A stretch of DNA of 64,000 nt from Brachypterus glaber (GCA_958510825.1 OY294050.1:42793249-42857248); one strand, 5' to 3'; shown: positions 24,011 through 35,569, counted from the stretch's first letter. The notes: a model not told the origin generated them from the sequence alone. Program-made: numbers and translations.

Positions 24011-24394
24011 TTTCCAGAGGGTTTTTAATATACCCTCAAATTTATGTACGCGAGTTCTGGAATAGGCTGTATGTCTAAATTATATTTTTCTAGTTAAACT
24101 TTTAAAATTTAGCTTATTTCGTTACTAAAACTATTAATTTATATAAATAACCAGAAAAAAAAAAGAAATCTAGAATATAATATATCTAAAACTAGATATG
24201 GTACAAGGCTTATTACTTATTATCTGTTAATATATTCATATTAATATATTCATATTTTTTAATATGAAAAATCCCCAACAAAGTCCCAGAAAATACCTTA
24301 AACCCCAACAAAAATTCACTATAGGAAAAACCAAATTCAATTGATTTAAGTGGAAAATTTCAATTTCAATTGACTCAATATTTGTTTGTGTCCG

Positions 24395-25212
24395 TTATCT
24401 TAATAATTAGAGCCAATGGAAATTTCTCCATTTAGAATAGACAGAGACACAAGTTCTACCCAAAAAGAATAGAAGTAATCCCCAACATAAAGAAAAAAAA
24501 ATCTCCTAGGTTTTATGTTGGCACTGTAACTCCATTTTCTTTAGCCACTGTCGTTATGTGAGCTGCGTTTGATATTTTTTTGATTTCAGTTTTTTGTGTG
24601 TTTTACTAAATATTGTGTTTTTATTGACTATTATAGTACTTTTACGAGTTTTGATATTTAAATATTGTTTACCAAAGGTAAGTTCTTTCTTTATACTTTA
24701 GATTTAAAGCCTAGGCGAAATTCGTTTAGACTTTTGCAACCCTTGTAAAAACATCTTGGCATTTTGGTAGCTATAACAGAAATTACGCTCGTCATAATAT
24801 TAATTTCTTGAAATGTAGAAAATGGTAACGATATTAAAATATATAATAATAATATATAGTTAATAATAAATATAATAAACGTTAAATAAATTCATATTTA
24901 CCTTTTCATATTTGAGGTTATGTTTTGTAAATAAATACACAGATTAAGCAACCAACATAAGAACAATTAATAGGATTTATATTTCATTCTTTATTTTGCT
25001 TTTAAATCATCAGTTTTATTTCTTAGCAAAAAAATATTCATTTCTTTAGCTTTATTTACAAAAATCAACGGTAATTGTTGATAAAAATTGAAAAAAAATG
25101 CAATATTTTTTTAATTTATGTAAGTTGGTGGTGGCGTGCCGTGCACAAATGAGATAGAGATAGGATAGACGTCTTCTGTTTCATAATTCTAGTTGTACAG
25201 AGCTCTATTTAC
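24395..25212 (-). repeat. Dispersed repeat family C, copy 2 (inverted)
   Basis: Reverse-complement counterpart of 16165-16965, including the exon-like block (MPRCFYKGC on the minus strand near 24755) and the GTAAGTTC/GTATAAAG-type junction near 24680-24700. The two copies lie about 8 kb apart in opposite orientation and could pair or recombine to invert the intervening DNA. Confidence 0.7.
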
Positions 25213-25544
25213 TTCCCCCGCAAGACTTATCGGCCCAAAATTACTACGAATCCATTAAAATACCCTTTGAAATAAAATAAAAAAAAGTTGGTCTGTGTAA
25301 TTTATTTGTCACCTTGTTTGCATTTAATATTTATTTCAGCCCGAAGCAATATGTGTCACCAGTAGGGTGCCAGCAAAAAAAAACATATTTCGATTTTCGA
25401 TCCGACTCGCTCGGATTTTATCTCTACATCATTTTTTAATAATATTCCAAAAATTTTGTTCATATTAAAATTTGACGCAACCTATTCCCAATGTTTTTTA
25501 AAATGCTTCTTTAATTAGCTATAGAGTTAATATACGACACATGT

Positions 25545-26035
25545 CAACAGGGACTTTTTTTCTTACTTTTTCTCCACCACGTTGGCTTGTGCTGCCGAAG
25601 ATCTAAGCACACAGTACAGAAAAAGGTTTGCAGTGGATAATGCCGCACTAGCACTCGGACCTGTGATACTACCCGGGCCCACCGAAAGGGAGAAGCAAGG
25701 TAGCTGTCAGGTCTGTTGGCCGAGCTCACTTTAGGGACTTTCAAGCAACCAGGATCTGTACTAAGGCTGCAAGCGAAAATGATCCTTAAGTAGTTTGGCG
25801 CCGGTCCAAGTGCACTGGCAGCCAATAAACTTAAGGATCAAAGCCGCACACTTAGCCAAAAAAGCCGACAAAACGAGGTTCGGATTCCTCGCTAAACTGT
25901 AGGTCCCGGGGTACAACAACAAAAATCCTCATTAGAGTAGAAAAACTAGTAACACAGGCGTAGGCAAAAAGCACCCTTATGGTCTAGTTGCCAGACTTGA
26001 CCTCCCCACCATTACTACTACTACTACTACTTCTT
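25545..26035 (+). mobile_element. LINE 3' end with (TAC)n tail
   Basis: A GC-richer stretch ends in CTCCCCACCATTAC and a run of TAC repeats at about 26012-26033, the same kind of tail as on the RNase H-bearing fragments at 14027 and 43566. The body does not align with them, so it is probably a different member of an I/R1-type group. No domain could be read; coding remains are not evident. Confidence 0.5.
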
Positions 26036-26244
26036 ACTTTTCGATCTATTAGCATATTCCATTTTCACTTTCATAATTTAGAAGAAAAAAGTTTTTGTTG
26101 TCAATTTGTTTAAAAAAAGCGAAAACCAAAATAATTAAGATTAAAATCGGTAAAATGTCTAAAAATAAGAAAAACAACTCATATGTATTTGTATTTATTT
26201 ATAGTCATAAAGGGACCTTTTTTATGGATATGAGTCAAATGTAG

Positions 26245-26480
26245 AATGCTTATAGTCTGAGAGCTGGTGACCATTTTTATTTCATTATTTGCTCCCGACT
26301 ATATTTTATATATGTCTTAAAGTACATTCAAATTAAGCTATTTTCAAATTACTAGACTCCGGGTCCGGTTCCTTTGGGTTCTAGAAACTCCAAAAGCTAT
26401 GGCAATGAGCTACCAAAAAATCTATTTTTAACTTGCCGAGTCACATACATTTCATTTAATACATTCAGATTAAGTTAATT
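26245..26480. repeat. Left arm of a 1.65-kb inverted repeat
   Basis: Matches 27640-27900 in inverted orientation; shared blocks are GGTGACCATTTTTATTT, GTCTTAAAGTACATTCAAAT and TATTTTTAACTTGCCGAGTC (one mismatch). The arms are diverged by indels. Together they bound a nested element inside the 25362-28620 composite. Confidence 0.65.
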
Positions 26481-26499
26481 TCATAGTTAAAACATAATA

Positions 26500-26880
26500 A
26501 AAAAAAAAAAAAATTAAAGTAGAACGATTTTGTATTTCAGCATATATATTTAAAATTGGCCTAGCGCTTTCGATCAAAAGATCATCATCAGGGCTTAGCT
26601 CTGAAAAGTAAGACAAGAATTAGAGGGGTTATAAAGTAAGGTTAAGTTTATGAATAAATAAAATTAAGAAGGGGTACTTACTCGTCAGAGCTTATTACAA
26701 TAAAACGAGAGGTAATTTAAAAATATGGGGCCATAACAGTTAAACGGTAGTACATATTAAAATAACAGATAAATAAATAAAAAGTTTTGACATGACAATT
26801 AAAATTTATGGAACTAAAACATTACAAATTAAAACACCAGAAAATTGCGGCAAAGTTTGAAATTTTTAAATTATAATTAT
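26500..26880 (-). mobile_element. Penelope-like terminal sequence
   Basis: The minus-strand hammerhead core at 26559-26594 and its surroundings look like the terminal repeat of a Penelope-like element. No coding sequence adjoins it. A separate PLE coding remnant is at 30110-30785; there is no proof that both come from one family. The boundaries are approximate. Confidence 0.45.
26559..26594 (-). ncRNA. Hammerhead ribozyme motif (Penelope type)
   Basis: Read on the minus strand: stem I GCC, core CTGATGA, stem II GATC-TTTT-GATC, core GAAA, palindromic stem III AGCGCT sharing its first A with the GAAA, the cleavage triplet CTA, and stem I closing strand GGC. Compared with the motif at 23887, both stem I strands differ but still pair (TCC/GGA there, GCC/GGC here), as do both stem II helices. 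That covariation supports a real RNA fold. Such motifs are known in the terminal repeats of Penelope-like elements. Confidence 0.6.
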
Positions 26881-27368
26881 TTTTTTTAAAACATAATAAT
26901 TCTGGGGCCAAGGGGCGAGAACAGTCTTTAAAAAGTGCCTTTGCATTATGTCATAATTATTTTTTTAAAGAAATGAGAATTTATAAAATGACTTTTTGAT
27001 TAAATGAAAATAATAAAACTTTTTAGTGTTGACATATATCAGATAAAATTTTTGAGTTGCGTTCCACCCGTGGAACCGGCAACAAGAGTCTAACGGCGCG
27101 GTCGGTAAATCATTAACGGTGTTTGGTCGCAGCCAGACTGTTTTATGTTAAAATGTGATTGTTAAGAATATATCTATACTACGAAACGGTTCTACATATT
27201 TAAATTGATTTAAATTGAATATTTTATGTTTGTGATGTACTTTTGTGGGTTAACCACGTTTTTTTTGTGAGGTTATGTTAATAAGAAAATATATTTAGTT
27301 GAAACGATTAGAGAGACTCGCTTCAAGTCTCTAATACTTGGTCAATATAAACGAGAGTTCAAGACCAT

Positions 27369-27509
27369 TAAGGGCCACTTGCACCAATGCTGGTTTAACT
27401 TTAAACTTGGATTAAATTGACGGCTGACCAATCAGAACTCAGCCTTTTTAACTTAAACTCGGTTTAGCTGAGTTAATCCCGTACCAAAATTTGGTGCAAG
27501 TGGCCCTTA
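27369..27509. mobile_element. 141-bp MITE with GGGCCACTTGCACCA ends
   Basis: Perfect inverted ends TAAGGGCCACTTGCACCAA enclose about 100 bp. Three-base TAA/TTA at the ends would fit a PIF/Harbinger-type target, but because they are palindromic with the termini the exact duplication is ambiguous. Noncoding. Confidence 0.65.
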
Positions 27510-27552
27510 GTCCTTTTGGGTCACTTTAATTTAGTGTCCAAAAGGAAATTTT

Positions 27553-27587
27553 GAAGAAGAAGAAGAAGAAGAAGAAGAAGAAGAAGA
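27553..27587. repeat. (GAA)n microsatellite
   Basis: Eleven tandem GAA triplets. On the minus strand it gives a poly-serine artefact in a short frame. Confidence 0.95.
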
Positions 27588-27639
27588 TAAAATTTTTAAA
27601 GTGTTTTTTTTTTTAACCCTTAGCCTACTAAATAATTGT

Positions 27640-27900
27640 GTAAAATTATGAAAATATACTAATCTAAATGTAATAATTGTAATTTGTTTGACTCGGTAAG
27701 TTAAAAATATATTTTTCGGGGACTCCATTTCACCACCTTTTGGAGGCTTCTTCTAGTCCAAAAGAACCCGATCCAGGACCTGGCGATTTGCAAGTAGCTT
27801 AATTTGAATGTACTTTAAGACATATATAAAATATAGCTGGGAGCAAATAATAAAATAAAAATGGTCACCAGGTCTTAGACTGGAGCTCATTTAATATGGA
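27640..27900. repeat. Right arm of the 1.65-kb inverted repeat
   Basis: Inverted partner of 26245-26480. It adjoins family B copy 2. Confidence 0.65.
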
Positions 27901-27924
27901 TGAAATATATCATTAGCAGTACTC

Positions 27925-28340
27925 GGCAAATTTCCAGTGCTCGAATAGGCGTCGCGTCGACTCTTGCGTTGACTCGAGGTTTTAAATATTTACATTTTTA
28001 TTTCTTTTTATCTTGATTTTTTTAAATGATTCCATTTAAACGAGTAAGGTGGGAAAAAGGTTATCGATAAATAAAAATTAAAAACTTTTGTATTCTTAAA
28101 AGATAAAAGTAGAATGTCGGTTTTTTCTTTGAAAAACCCCGATATATATATACATATGTATAGTTAATATGTTTATTCAATATTGTTGTGTGTAACAAAT
28201 TAGTAGTCAAATGTTTCGATTTAGTCACCTTTATAATAACTTCCCTCATAATTCGGCAAAATAATTCCGTAGCCTATGTTTTTGTGTTTATTTTCAACGT
28301 TGATGAGTCATAACTGAGTTTACGCTGACTACTGGTCATT
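27925..28340 (-). repeat. Dispersed repeat family B, copy 2 (inverted)
   Basis: Reverse complement of 7862-8185 with extra bases (GTTATCGATAAATAAAAATT region) in the middle. It lies at the right side of the composite element 25362-28620, so family B may mark part of that element's original body. Confidence 0.65.
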
Positions 28341-28629
28341 AATGAAAATATAATATCGTATATCTCAAAAACAACTAAACCGATGTTTAAAAATAAAAAA
28401 CTTTTGACACAGGAATCATAAGACCTTTCAAATGATAATATGATAAATTATAGTCTAATTTTAGGCCTTATTTTAAGTTTTAGTCCACTTTTGGTAATTC
28501 AAGTCGCTCCCATTAAACGTGATTTGTTTTGGATAAAATTTGATAGAGGGTTTATTGGAAATCTATGGATCTCAAGATCGCGCAAGTTCAAAGATGACTA
28601 ATGTTTGGCTGGCACCCTACTCACCAGTT

Positions 28630-30100
28630 CAGAATAACATTCTTAAAACAACATTAAAATATAATTAAAATGCTTAACTTACCTAAAGAAATACAAACAA
28701 TAAACCAAACACTTAAAACTAAATGTAAATGATTTTGTGCCATGATTACTAAACAAAAATAAAGAAAGTGTTTTAAACGCGCATTTTCAAAACTAACCGT
28801 CCTTCGAGGCGATTGTCAAACAACTGAATATAGCAACAATATTCGAGATAAGTGAGAGTTTCAAAAAATGGGCGTAGCAATAATACTGTGTGTCCAGTAA
28901 CAATTGTATAAATTTAAATTAAAAAAAAAACACTGCACTGCCTCTGGAGGCGCGGGAAATGTGGAAAAATGGAAAAGCTTTTTAATATACACTGCATAAT
29001 GGCCCCGGGGGGTTAAGTTGGATTTTTTATTATCAGAATCAGTTTCAAAAAACGTCTTTATGACATTTTCTGCTCCAAAGGAGGGTATCGCATTTTGGGC
29101 TAAATCGCCTGCAACGATAAGACTTTACATGCTCATAGATACATAAAAAATAAATACTTAGCCAAAATTTCAGCCCTTTTTACATCCCGGAACATACTTT
29201 AATTATTTTAATTAAGAATTTTGACATATGCCAATGTACGATTTGGCAACATTGCACGAAACTTCAAGTGTTAAATGTCATCTCGTCAAAATAAAAATAA
29301 CTTTGCACATTAACTACTACAGTGGGGCCAAAAGAAAGAGCATGTGTTGTGTTCACTGCTCTTGACTATAATATTAAAATATTTTGTTGGTTTTATTAGT
29401 TTTTACGGATTTAATATACTATAACTGAATGTGTAATTAGACTTATGTGACTAGTTTCTTAGGTTTCAGTACGATTATGGAGTTATTTTTTTTGATTTGT
29501 CAACCATCAGATATTGTTTTGAAAAAATGTATCAAGAAAATCTAAAATATATAATTATAAAATATTTGTCGACGTACCAAACCATGTTTCAACATAATCA
29601 AGCAAAAATCTAACAGAAAATATGCAGATAATTAGCAAACACGTGGAAAATGCCAGCATGTGGAAGTTTTACAAAGTTTAAAAATTTTTATAGAACCACA
29701 TGTAAGTAAATGATAATAAAGCCTTTTATGTAATATTTATCTTGCCTGTTCTTTAATTAATAAAAGTATAATAAACTTAAAACGGCTAATTTAGTTAATA
29801 TTTACGTAAGTAAAAAAAAATAACCTTAATATACGTCAAAAAATCTGTCATAAAATTAGATTTTTAAAAGCGTTTTTCTCCGAAACTGGTCATTTAATTT
29901 GGCTGCAATTTTCCTAATTTAATGTTTACCCTCGAAATTACAAAATATCAAAATTTGAGGCAGTTTGACTGAGGCCCAGGAACCCCCCTATATGTGTGCT
30001 AGGTTCTTTGCTGTTTTTTGTTTTTTTTTGGTTTTCTTACAAAAATAAAAACCAAAAAAAAAAAAAATATGTTAAAGCTTGAAAGCCCAAACAATGTCAA
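28630..30100. other. No gene recognised
   Basis: AT-rich. Possible MITE ends are seen only as fragments, for example CAGTGGGGCCAAAAG near 29320. No frame longer than 60 codons resembles a protein I know. Confidence 0.5.
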
Positions 30101-30109
30101 AATAACCAC

Positions 30110-30785
30110 AGTAGTTTTTTTATGCAAACCAACTACACAATAAAATTAAATTTACACTAGAAATTCAAAATAAAGAAATACTGCTTAATTACTTAGACTT
30201 ATCCGTCAAACTTAATAAGAATAAACTAGACTGATATTTACCGAAAAGGCACACAGACTGACACTATTTTAAATATCGACTCACAGCAGCCTTGGTCCCA
30301 AAAAATAGCAGCTTTCCATTCCCTAATAGATAGACTTCTCAGAGTACCATTAAATAAGAACATTTTTTCCCAATGAAAACAATTATAAAATATTTTTGGG
30401 CAAAGAATCTTATTAAACATAAAGAATTAAATGTCATCAAATATATTGCGGAGAAAAATGGCTATAACATCAAAATAATAGATAAACTACTTAATACAAA
30501 ACTTTTTAAAAGACATGTCAATTCTGTATATCCAGAAATGTAAAAAAGCGGTGTTTATGAGTTATCTTGTCAAACATGCCCTTGCAAATACCGAGGGAAA
30601 ACCATGAGAAATTTTGAAACTCGAAAAACATTTAAAAAGACTAAAATACAACAAAAGGGACTCTCATTCATTTCGCAAATCACCTTTTATACCATAATCA
30701 TACCTTTGAAAGGAAAAAAAACTTTAAAATTTTACATTACGTAACTAATAGCTTAAAAATAGGCTACTTTGAACAATTAGAAATA
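30110..30785 (+). pseudogene. Penelope-like element, RT end to GIY-YIG endonuclease
   Basis: Pieces in shifting frames follow the order of a PLE protein. First IKFTLEIQ and LNYLDLSVKLNKNKLD (end of RT, near 30145-30225). Then QKIAAFHSLIDRLLRVPLN near 30290, the conserved linker block. Then YIAEKNGYNIKIIDKLL (30450-30500), SGVYELSCQTCPCKYRG (30547-30597) with MRNFETR, the GIY-YIG nuclease core in degenerate form (GVY and YRG for GIY and YIG), and finally LHYVTNSLKIGYFEQLEI. At least three frameshifts and a stop before the nuclease make it inactive. Its 3' end is cut by the (AAT)n tail of a LINE. PLEs copy themselves with an RT related to telomerase. Confidence 0.75.
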
Positions 30786-31090
30786 TAATAATAATAATAA
30801 TAATAATAATTTATTAACCACTTTTATAGGATACATAAAGTACATAATGGCAAGTCATATACATATTTTGCAATTTTACATAGTAGTCTAATATTCTTCA
30901 TTGTTATATATAGACAAATACGACAAAGAAATGCCTAAATGGGCAAATAAAAGCCCTTTAAACAAAATTAGAAAGAGTCCCTTTCTAATTGTGTGCCCTA
31001 TACCCATCAATAAACCCAATTCTTTTTGAAAAATAATACATTTAAATCTATACGCAAGGACAGCAACCAGGAATACAAATCAATGTATAC
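30786..31090 (-). mobile_element. 3' end of jockey-like LINE (minus strand)
   Basis: Begins with (AAT)n at 30786-30811, then on the minus strand shows TATGACTTGCCATTATG and ATAAAAGTGGTTAATAAA, matching the 3' untranslated end of the element at 17960-19897. It is a short 5'-truncated insertion, placed against the end of the PLE remnant. Confidence 0.65.
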
Positions 31091-31144
31091 TTGGTGGCTT
31101 ATTTTATCATAATTGGCTAGTCATTGTAAACTAAGCAGTACCTA

Positions 31145-31563
31145 CTATGAATGGCGATTTCTCCCGTTAGATTAGACAGGGACAAAAGTTCTACCCAAAA
31201 AGGATAGAAGACATACATACACTCCCACTTCCACCCAACCAAACAAATTCTGTATTTGTTTTTTGTTGAACAAATACAATATTTACTTGGCCGGGCGAAA
31301 AGTGTAACTATATTATTTTTAAAAAAGAAATTACTGGCGCCATCTAAATTTTAGTAGAATTATCTTATTCTACAGATTCACATTAGCTATGTTCGTTCAT
31401 GCCGCTCACTGCTACACTTTCCGGCCAACCAAATAAATACTGTATTTGTTGTATGAAAAACAAATACAGTATTTATTTGGTTGGCTGGTAGCACAAATGA
31501 GATAGAGATAGGGTAGACGTCTTTTGTTTCATAATTCTAGTTGTAGAGAGCTCCATTTATTTG
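31145..31563 (-). repeat. Family C, copy 3 with replaced middle
   Basis: 31145-31215 and 31490-31563 match the two ends of family C in the orientation of copy 2. The 275 bp between them are different. They contain two inverted AAATACTGTATTTGTT-like blocks (near 31245 and 31435) and look like a separate palindromic insert or a related internal-deletion derivative. Confidence 0.6.
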
Positions 31564-31734
31564 TTTTTATTTTTAGATTTTTGATTTTTAACATGTCTTT
31601 CAACTCAAATTTTAAAATTTTTAGTAGAGCTCTTTGAGCAGTAAATAGTCTATCCTTATTTATTTAAATGTACTTTTTATTTTTATGTATTTTTGATTTT
31701 AGTAAGAATTTTAAATGTGCCCCATTTTTTATTT

Positions 31735-32405
31735 TTTATGTAAACAATCTTAAATTTGGATTCTTGAAAAGTCAAAATCTTTGACCACGTTTTTTTTTTC
31801 ACATTTCTCGACGTTTTAGACCATTCTGAGTCGAAATCAGTAAAAAAAATTTTTGCGTCCGCCTGTCTGTCTGGGTGTAAACTCCATTTGTACATGAGAT
31901 ATCGACTTGCGGTTTTTTGCATATTGTTTCTTATCGTATTCCGAAGAGCTGATTAGATTTTGGGGGTAAACGATTGGGGGTAAAGGGGTAAAAATAGGGT
32001 AAAACTCCTATTTTCAGCGTTTTTTGTTTATTAAGGCAATTATTATTGTATTTGGTTAATTATCTTATATAAAAGATAATTTTAAATTGGTCAAAAAATG
32101 TTATAAACAACGTTTTCCTAAAACGCATCGTTTTCGAGATATTGGCGTTTAAAGCAGTAAAAGGTTTTTTTTAGTATATCTCACATATTTATAACCCGAT
32201 TTCAAAAAATTATATTTTAAATAAAAGCTCTTTTTAAGCCCTATAAAAAATTTTATATACAGTTTTTTGCTAGAATATAATGTTTTAAAGATACAGAATT
32301 TAAAATCAAACAAAACACCTAGTTTGAAATTTGCAAACTAGATGGCTCTAGTGTACAATAGTGCCGATGTTTTGACAGGGTGCTTGCAACGTTTTATCTA
32401 GTTCA
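31735..32405 (-). repeat. Dispersed repeat family A, copy 3 (inverted)
   Basis: Reverse complement of 13025-13720 over its full length with small indels. The GTCTGTCTGGGTGTAAACTC block near 31865 marks the right side of the family. Confidence 0.75.
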
Positions 32406-32436
32406 ATATAAGTTTTTTTTTATATATATTTTTAAA

Positions 32437-32481
32437 GGTTGATCGGTTTCACCCCGTACTAGGGGGGTGAAACCGATAACC
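32437..32481. repeat. Short palindrome GATCGGTTTCACC
   Basis: GTT(G)ATCGGTTTCACCCC is followed, after TACTA, by GGGGTGAAACCGATAAC. A similar half-site lies near 33535. Noncoding. Confidence 0.55.
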
Positions 32482-32489
32482 TCTTTTAT

Positions 32490-33860
32490 TTCACCTATAT
32501 TTGACCCTAGCAACTTCGAAATTGAAACGGATCATTTATCCTCGTTAAAAAAGAAAATTCGTTTTTAAATAAAGAAAAAAGTTAAAAAACTAGTAAAAAA
32601 CGTGTATTTGTTATCAAAAAGGTACATATTATCTTAAACTTAAAAATTATTTCTTAAATGGTTTGGGAGGGGGTTAGTGTAAAGGACTTACTAAAAGTAC
32701 TTAAATTTCCTACAAAACAAATTTACAAAAAAAACTTTAATGACAAAGAAGTATGAAGTAGAAGTTACAGGCATTGAAAATTTTAAGATTTAGTAGATGG
32801 AGCTGAATATGTATAAATTCTATGTATTTCTATCACTCTGTGGTGTAAAATACCTTTAGAAAAGGTCCCTTAATGAGTATAAATAAATAAATAAATAAAT
32901 AAAGCTTTATTAAGACCAATTCGTTAGTGATCGATTTCACCAAACCATTTTCCCACTTTTTATAAAAGGGTAAATAAAAAATTACACAATGTTGATAAAA
33001 AACTAAAAAAAAGTATTACTAGGGCCAGATAATAGTTAAACTCAAATTTACTCAACACGTTCTCTCAGCTCTTTTCTGTGACTCTGCACAACCAAAAAGT
33101 TTCCAAAAACTACTTTTTTCTACTACCTAATTAAGTGCTAGCTTACATATTATCTACCGTTGTCAATGCTTGTTTACCTTGGCAACCAATAAAATCATTC
33201 AACTCATTTATTATTGACCGTTGTTAAGCATTGTTTGGCGACGGTCAATATTGAAACATTTTTGAGATAACTACTAACTTTTTTCAACTTATTTTTCAAA
33301 CTTTATTTTTAACTGATATTTTGAGTTACTAGCTTTAGGTAGTAGAAAAAATAGTACATGCACCACGTATGCGAACTGTCTTAAGTGTTCTCGACTGATT
33401 TTTTGCCTCGACTCCGTCTCAATAAAAAAACCTTCTTCGTGCCCTTTCTCGTAAAGACTGATATTTCCTGCTGTATACTACCAGTACTAAAAGCATTAGC
33501 CAAAATATACGTGATGATTTGTTTCAACCCTGCTGATCGGTTTCACCTCGGTTGACGGTAATTAATAAAAATCCCTAGGTCAAGAACATACTGAAATGCT
33601 ACAAGCGCCTAAATGCACCTCTCTATGCAGAATTTTGTTTTGTTTTTTTTTGTTTGGTCTTTTTTTTTATGAGGGGGCCTTGGTTTGGCGTCTGTTTGGT
33701 TTTTTTATTGTAAAAAAATGTTTTTTATTTAAAATAACATATTGAAAAACGGTCAGCGCATGCGCTGCACATAGGCGCTCCTGAAATGCTGAAGTTTTGA
33801 CATATATTAAACAAAAGTGCATAACCTTTAAAAGCAATAAACTAAAAATGTAGGTTTTAT
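32490..33860. other. No gene recognised
   Basis: AT-rich with an (AAAT)n run at about 32879-32902 that could be a LINE tail on the minus strand. No coding sequence is seen. Confidence 0.5.
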
Positions 33861-33866
33861 ATGGTA

Positions 33867-35132
33867 CTAGCCGTGAAGTCCGTTCTTCAAACGGGTTAGT
33901 TTAAAACTTAAATTAGTTCTCTCTTTACTAACCTTGTTTAATAATTTCCCCGCAATCAAGGGGATAAGGAAGTATTTTCTTTTTAATTTTAGATATCAAT
34001 AAAGAACATTTCTGTCAAATATCGAGATTGTAAAATAAGAGGTCTCTAAAATACACACTTTTTAAAAATGCCTAATCTTTAAAATATTTACCCCTTAAAC
34101 TAAAATATCATAATTTTTACACCCTTAGGAGTCAAATATCAAAAAATTCTGGAACACGTTTCTTTTCCATTTTGATAAAGAACATTTTTGCCAAATATGA
34201 AGAATCTAGATTAAAGGTTCTCTGAGATACGCACACTTTTTAAAAAACCTTTCAACCCCTGTTTCACTCCCTTACAGGTCGAATATCGAAAATGTCTTTA
34301 TCTTTTCGATTTCGATGAAGAACATTTTTGCCAAATATGAAGATTCTAGATCAAGAGGTCTCTGAGATACGCACACTTTGTAAAAAACTTTCAACCCCCG
34401 TTTCACCCCCTTAGGAGTTTAATATCGAAAATTTCTGAAATACGTATCTTTTCGATGTCGATAAAGCAAATTTTTGCCAAATATGAATATTCTAGATTAA
34501 GAGGTCTCTGAGATACACACACTTTTTAATAAATATTTCAACGCCCGTTTCACCCCCTTAGGGGTTGAATATCGAAAATTCCTGAAACACTTTTTCGATT
34601 TCGATAAAGAACATTTTTGCCAAATATGAAGATTCTAGATTAAGTGGTCTCTGAGATACGCACAATTTTTTAAAAACATTTCAACCCCCGTTTCACTCCC
34701 TTAGGGGTCGAATATCGAAAATTTCTGTGGATAAAGAACATTTTTGCAAATATGAAGATTCTAGATCAAGAGGTCTCTGAGATATGCACACTTTTCAAAA
34801 AGGACAATATTTACATAATTTACAACCTACGACTTAAATATAACGATTTTTACCATCTTAGAGGTGGAATATTGAAAAATCCTAAAACACCTTTCTTTTC
34901 GATTTCATAAAGAACATTTTTGATAAATATGAAGATTCTAGATTAAGAGGTGTCTGAGATACGCACACTTTTTAAAAAACCTTTCAACACCCGTTTCACC
35001 CCCTTAAGGGTTGAATTTCGAAAAATCGCTTCTTAGTGGGTGCAAACTGTCCAAATTTCAAGTTTATAGGTCCAGGGGTTTGGCTGGGCGTTGATTGGTT
35101 GAAGTCACTTAGTTTGGATTTTATATAATAGA
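33867..35132 (-). mobile_element. Non-autonomous Helitron-like element
   Basis: On the minus strand it starts TCTATTATATAAAATCC at 35132 and ends CTAG at 33867. Nine bases before the CTAG is a hairpin CCGTT-TGAAG-AACGG. It sits between A (33866) and T (35133) on the plus strand without target duplication. These are the hallmarks of a Helitron: 5' TC, 3' hairpin, CTRR, AT target. No Rep/helicase is encoded. Most of its length is a tandem repeat (33994-35035). Other element classes with similar TATATA ends exist, so the class is probable, not certain. Confidence 0.65.
33994..35035. repeat. Tandem repeat, seven units of 127-177 bp
   Basis: The landmark AAAGAACATTTTTGCC recurs at about 34001, 34178, 34318, 34463, 34606, 34733 and 34909. 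Each is followed by GAAGATTCTAGAT(T/C)AAG, GAGATACGCACAC and TTCACCCCCTTAGG. Spacing varies with indels. It lies wholly within the Helitron-like element. Confidence 0.85.
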
Positions 35133-35569
35133 TTACCACAGTATACGATTGATAAAGTACACGAAACGAAAAAAAAAATTGAGGTTCAATGTTATTTATT
35201 TAGATACTCTCCTTTTAACTTGACACCCTTAATCCAGCGTTTTTCGAGTGCCAAACCTCCACTTTTTTTAACTGGATTTATCTCCTAAAAATAGATAAAA
35301 CAGTCACTTTTTCATTAGTGGAAAATGTTCTTTCCCCAAGTATTTTTTTTTTAAATCAGAAATACGTAAAAATCACATGGGGTCAAATATCTAATAAGGC
35401 GGATGTGGTAACAATTTAAACCTCAACTCCTGTATTTTCGGCATGGCTATCGCTGATATCTGCGACGGTGAATTGTCGTATAACAAGTGATATAATTATA
35501 ATTGATGATAATTATAATAGATGATAATTATATGATAATGATAATTATCATATATTCCTATGTATTTTT

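Larger units (their letters stand above)
23246..24075. mobile_element. Palindromic MITE interrupted by a hammerhead-bearing insert
   Basis: The outer arms (about 23246-23400 and 23700-23780 plus 24023-24075) are inverted repeats with the shared blocks TTTGAGGGTATATTAAAAAC and AAATTACC. The right arm is split by a 218-bp insertion at 23793-24010 flanked by a perfect 12-bp duplication TTTCCAGAGGGT (23781-23792 and 24011-24022). Confidence 0.75.
25362..28620. mobile_element. Composite 3.26-kb TIR element with 6-bp TSD
   Basis: The ends are perfect 13-bp inverted repeats, GTAGGGTGCCAGC at 25362 and its complement ending at 28620. They are flanked by the direct repeat TCACCA (25356-25361, 28621-28626). 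No transposase was found. The interior holds nested insertions: a LINE tail (25545-26035), a long inverted repeat pair (26245-26480 and 27640-27900), a Penelope-like terminus with hammerhead, a small MITE, a (GAA)n run and repeat family B copy 2. The original element was thus probably much shorter. The 6-bp TSD does not settle the superfamily. Confidence 0.65.

Noticed and set aside
25544..25825. 93-codon minus-strand frame in GC-richer sequence.
   Set aside because: It lies antisense in a LINE 3' end with a (TAC)n tail on the plus strand and shows no domain.
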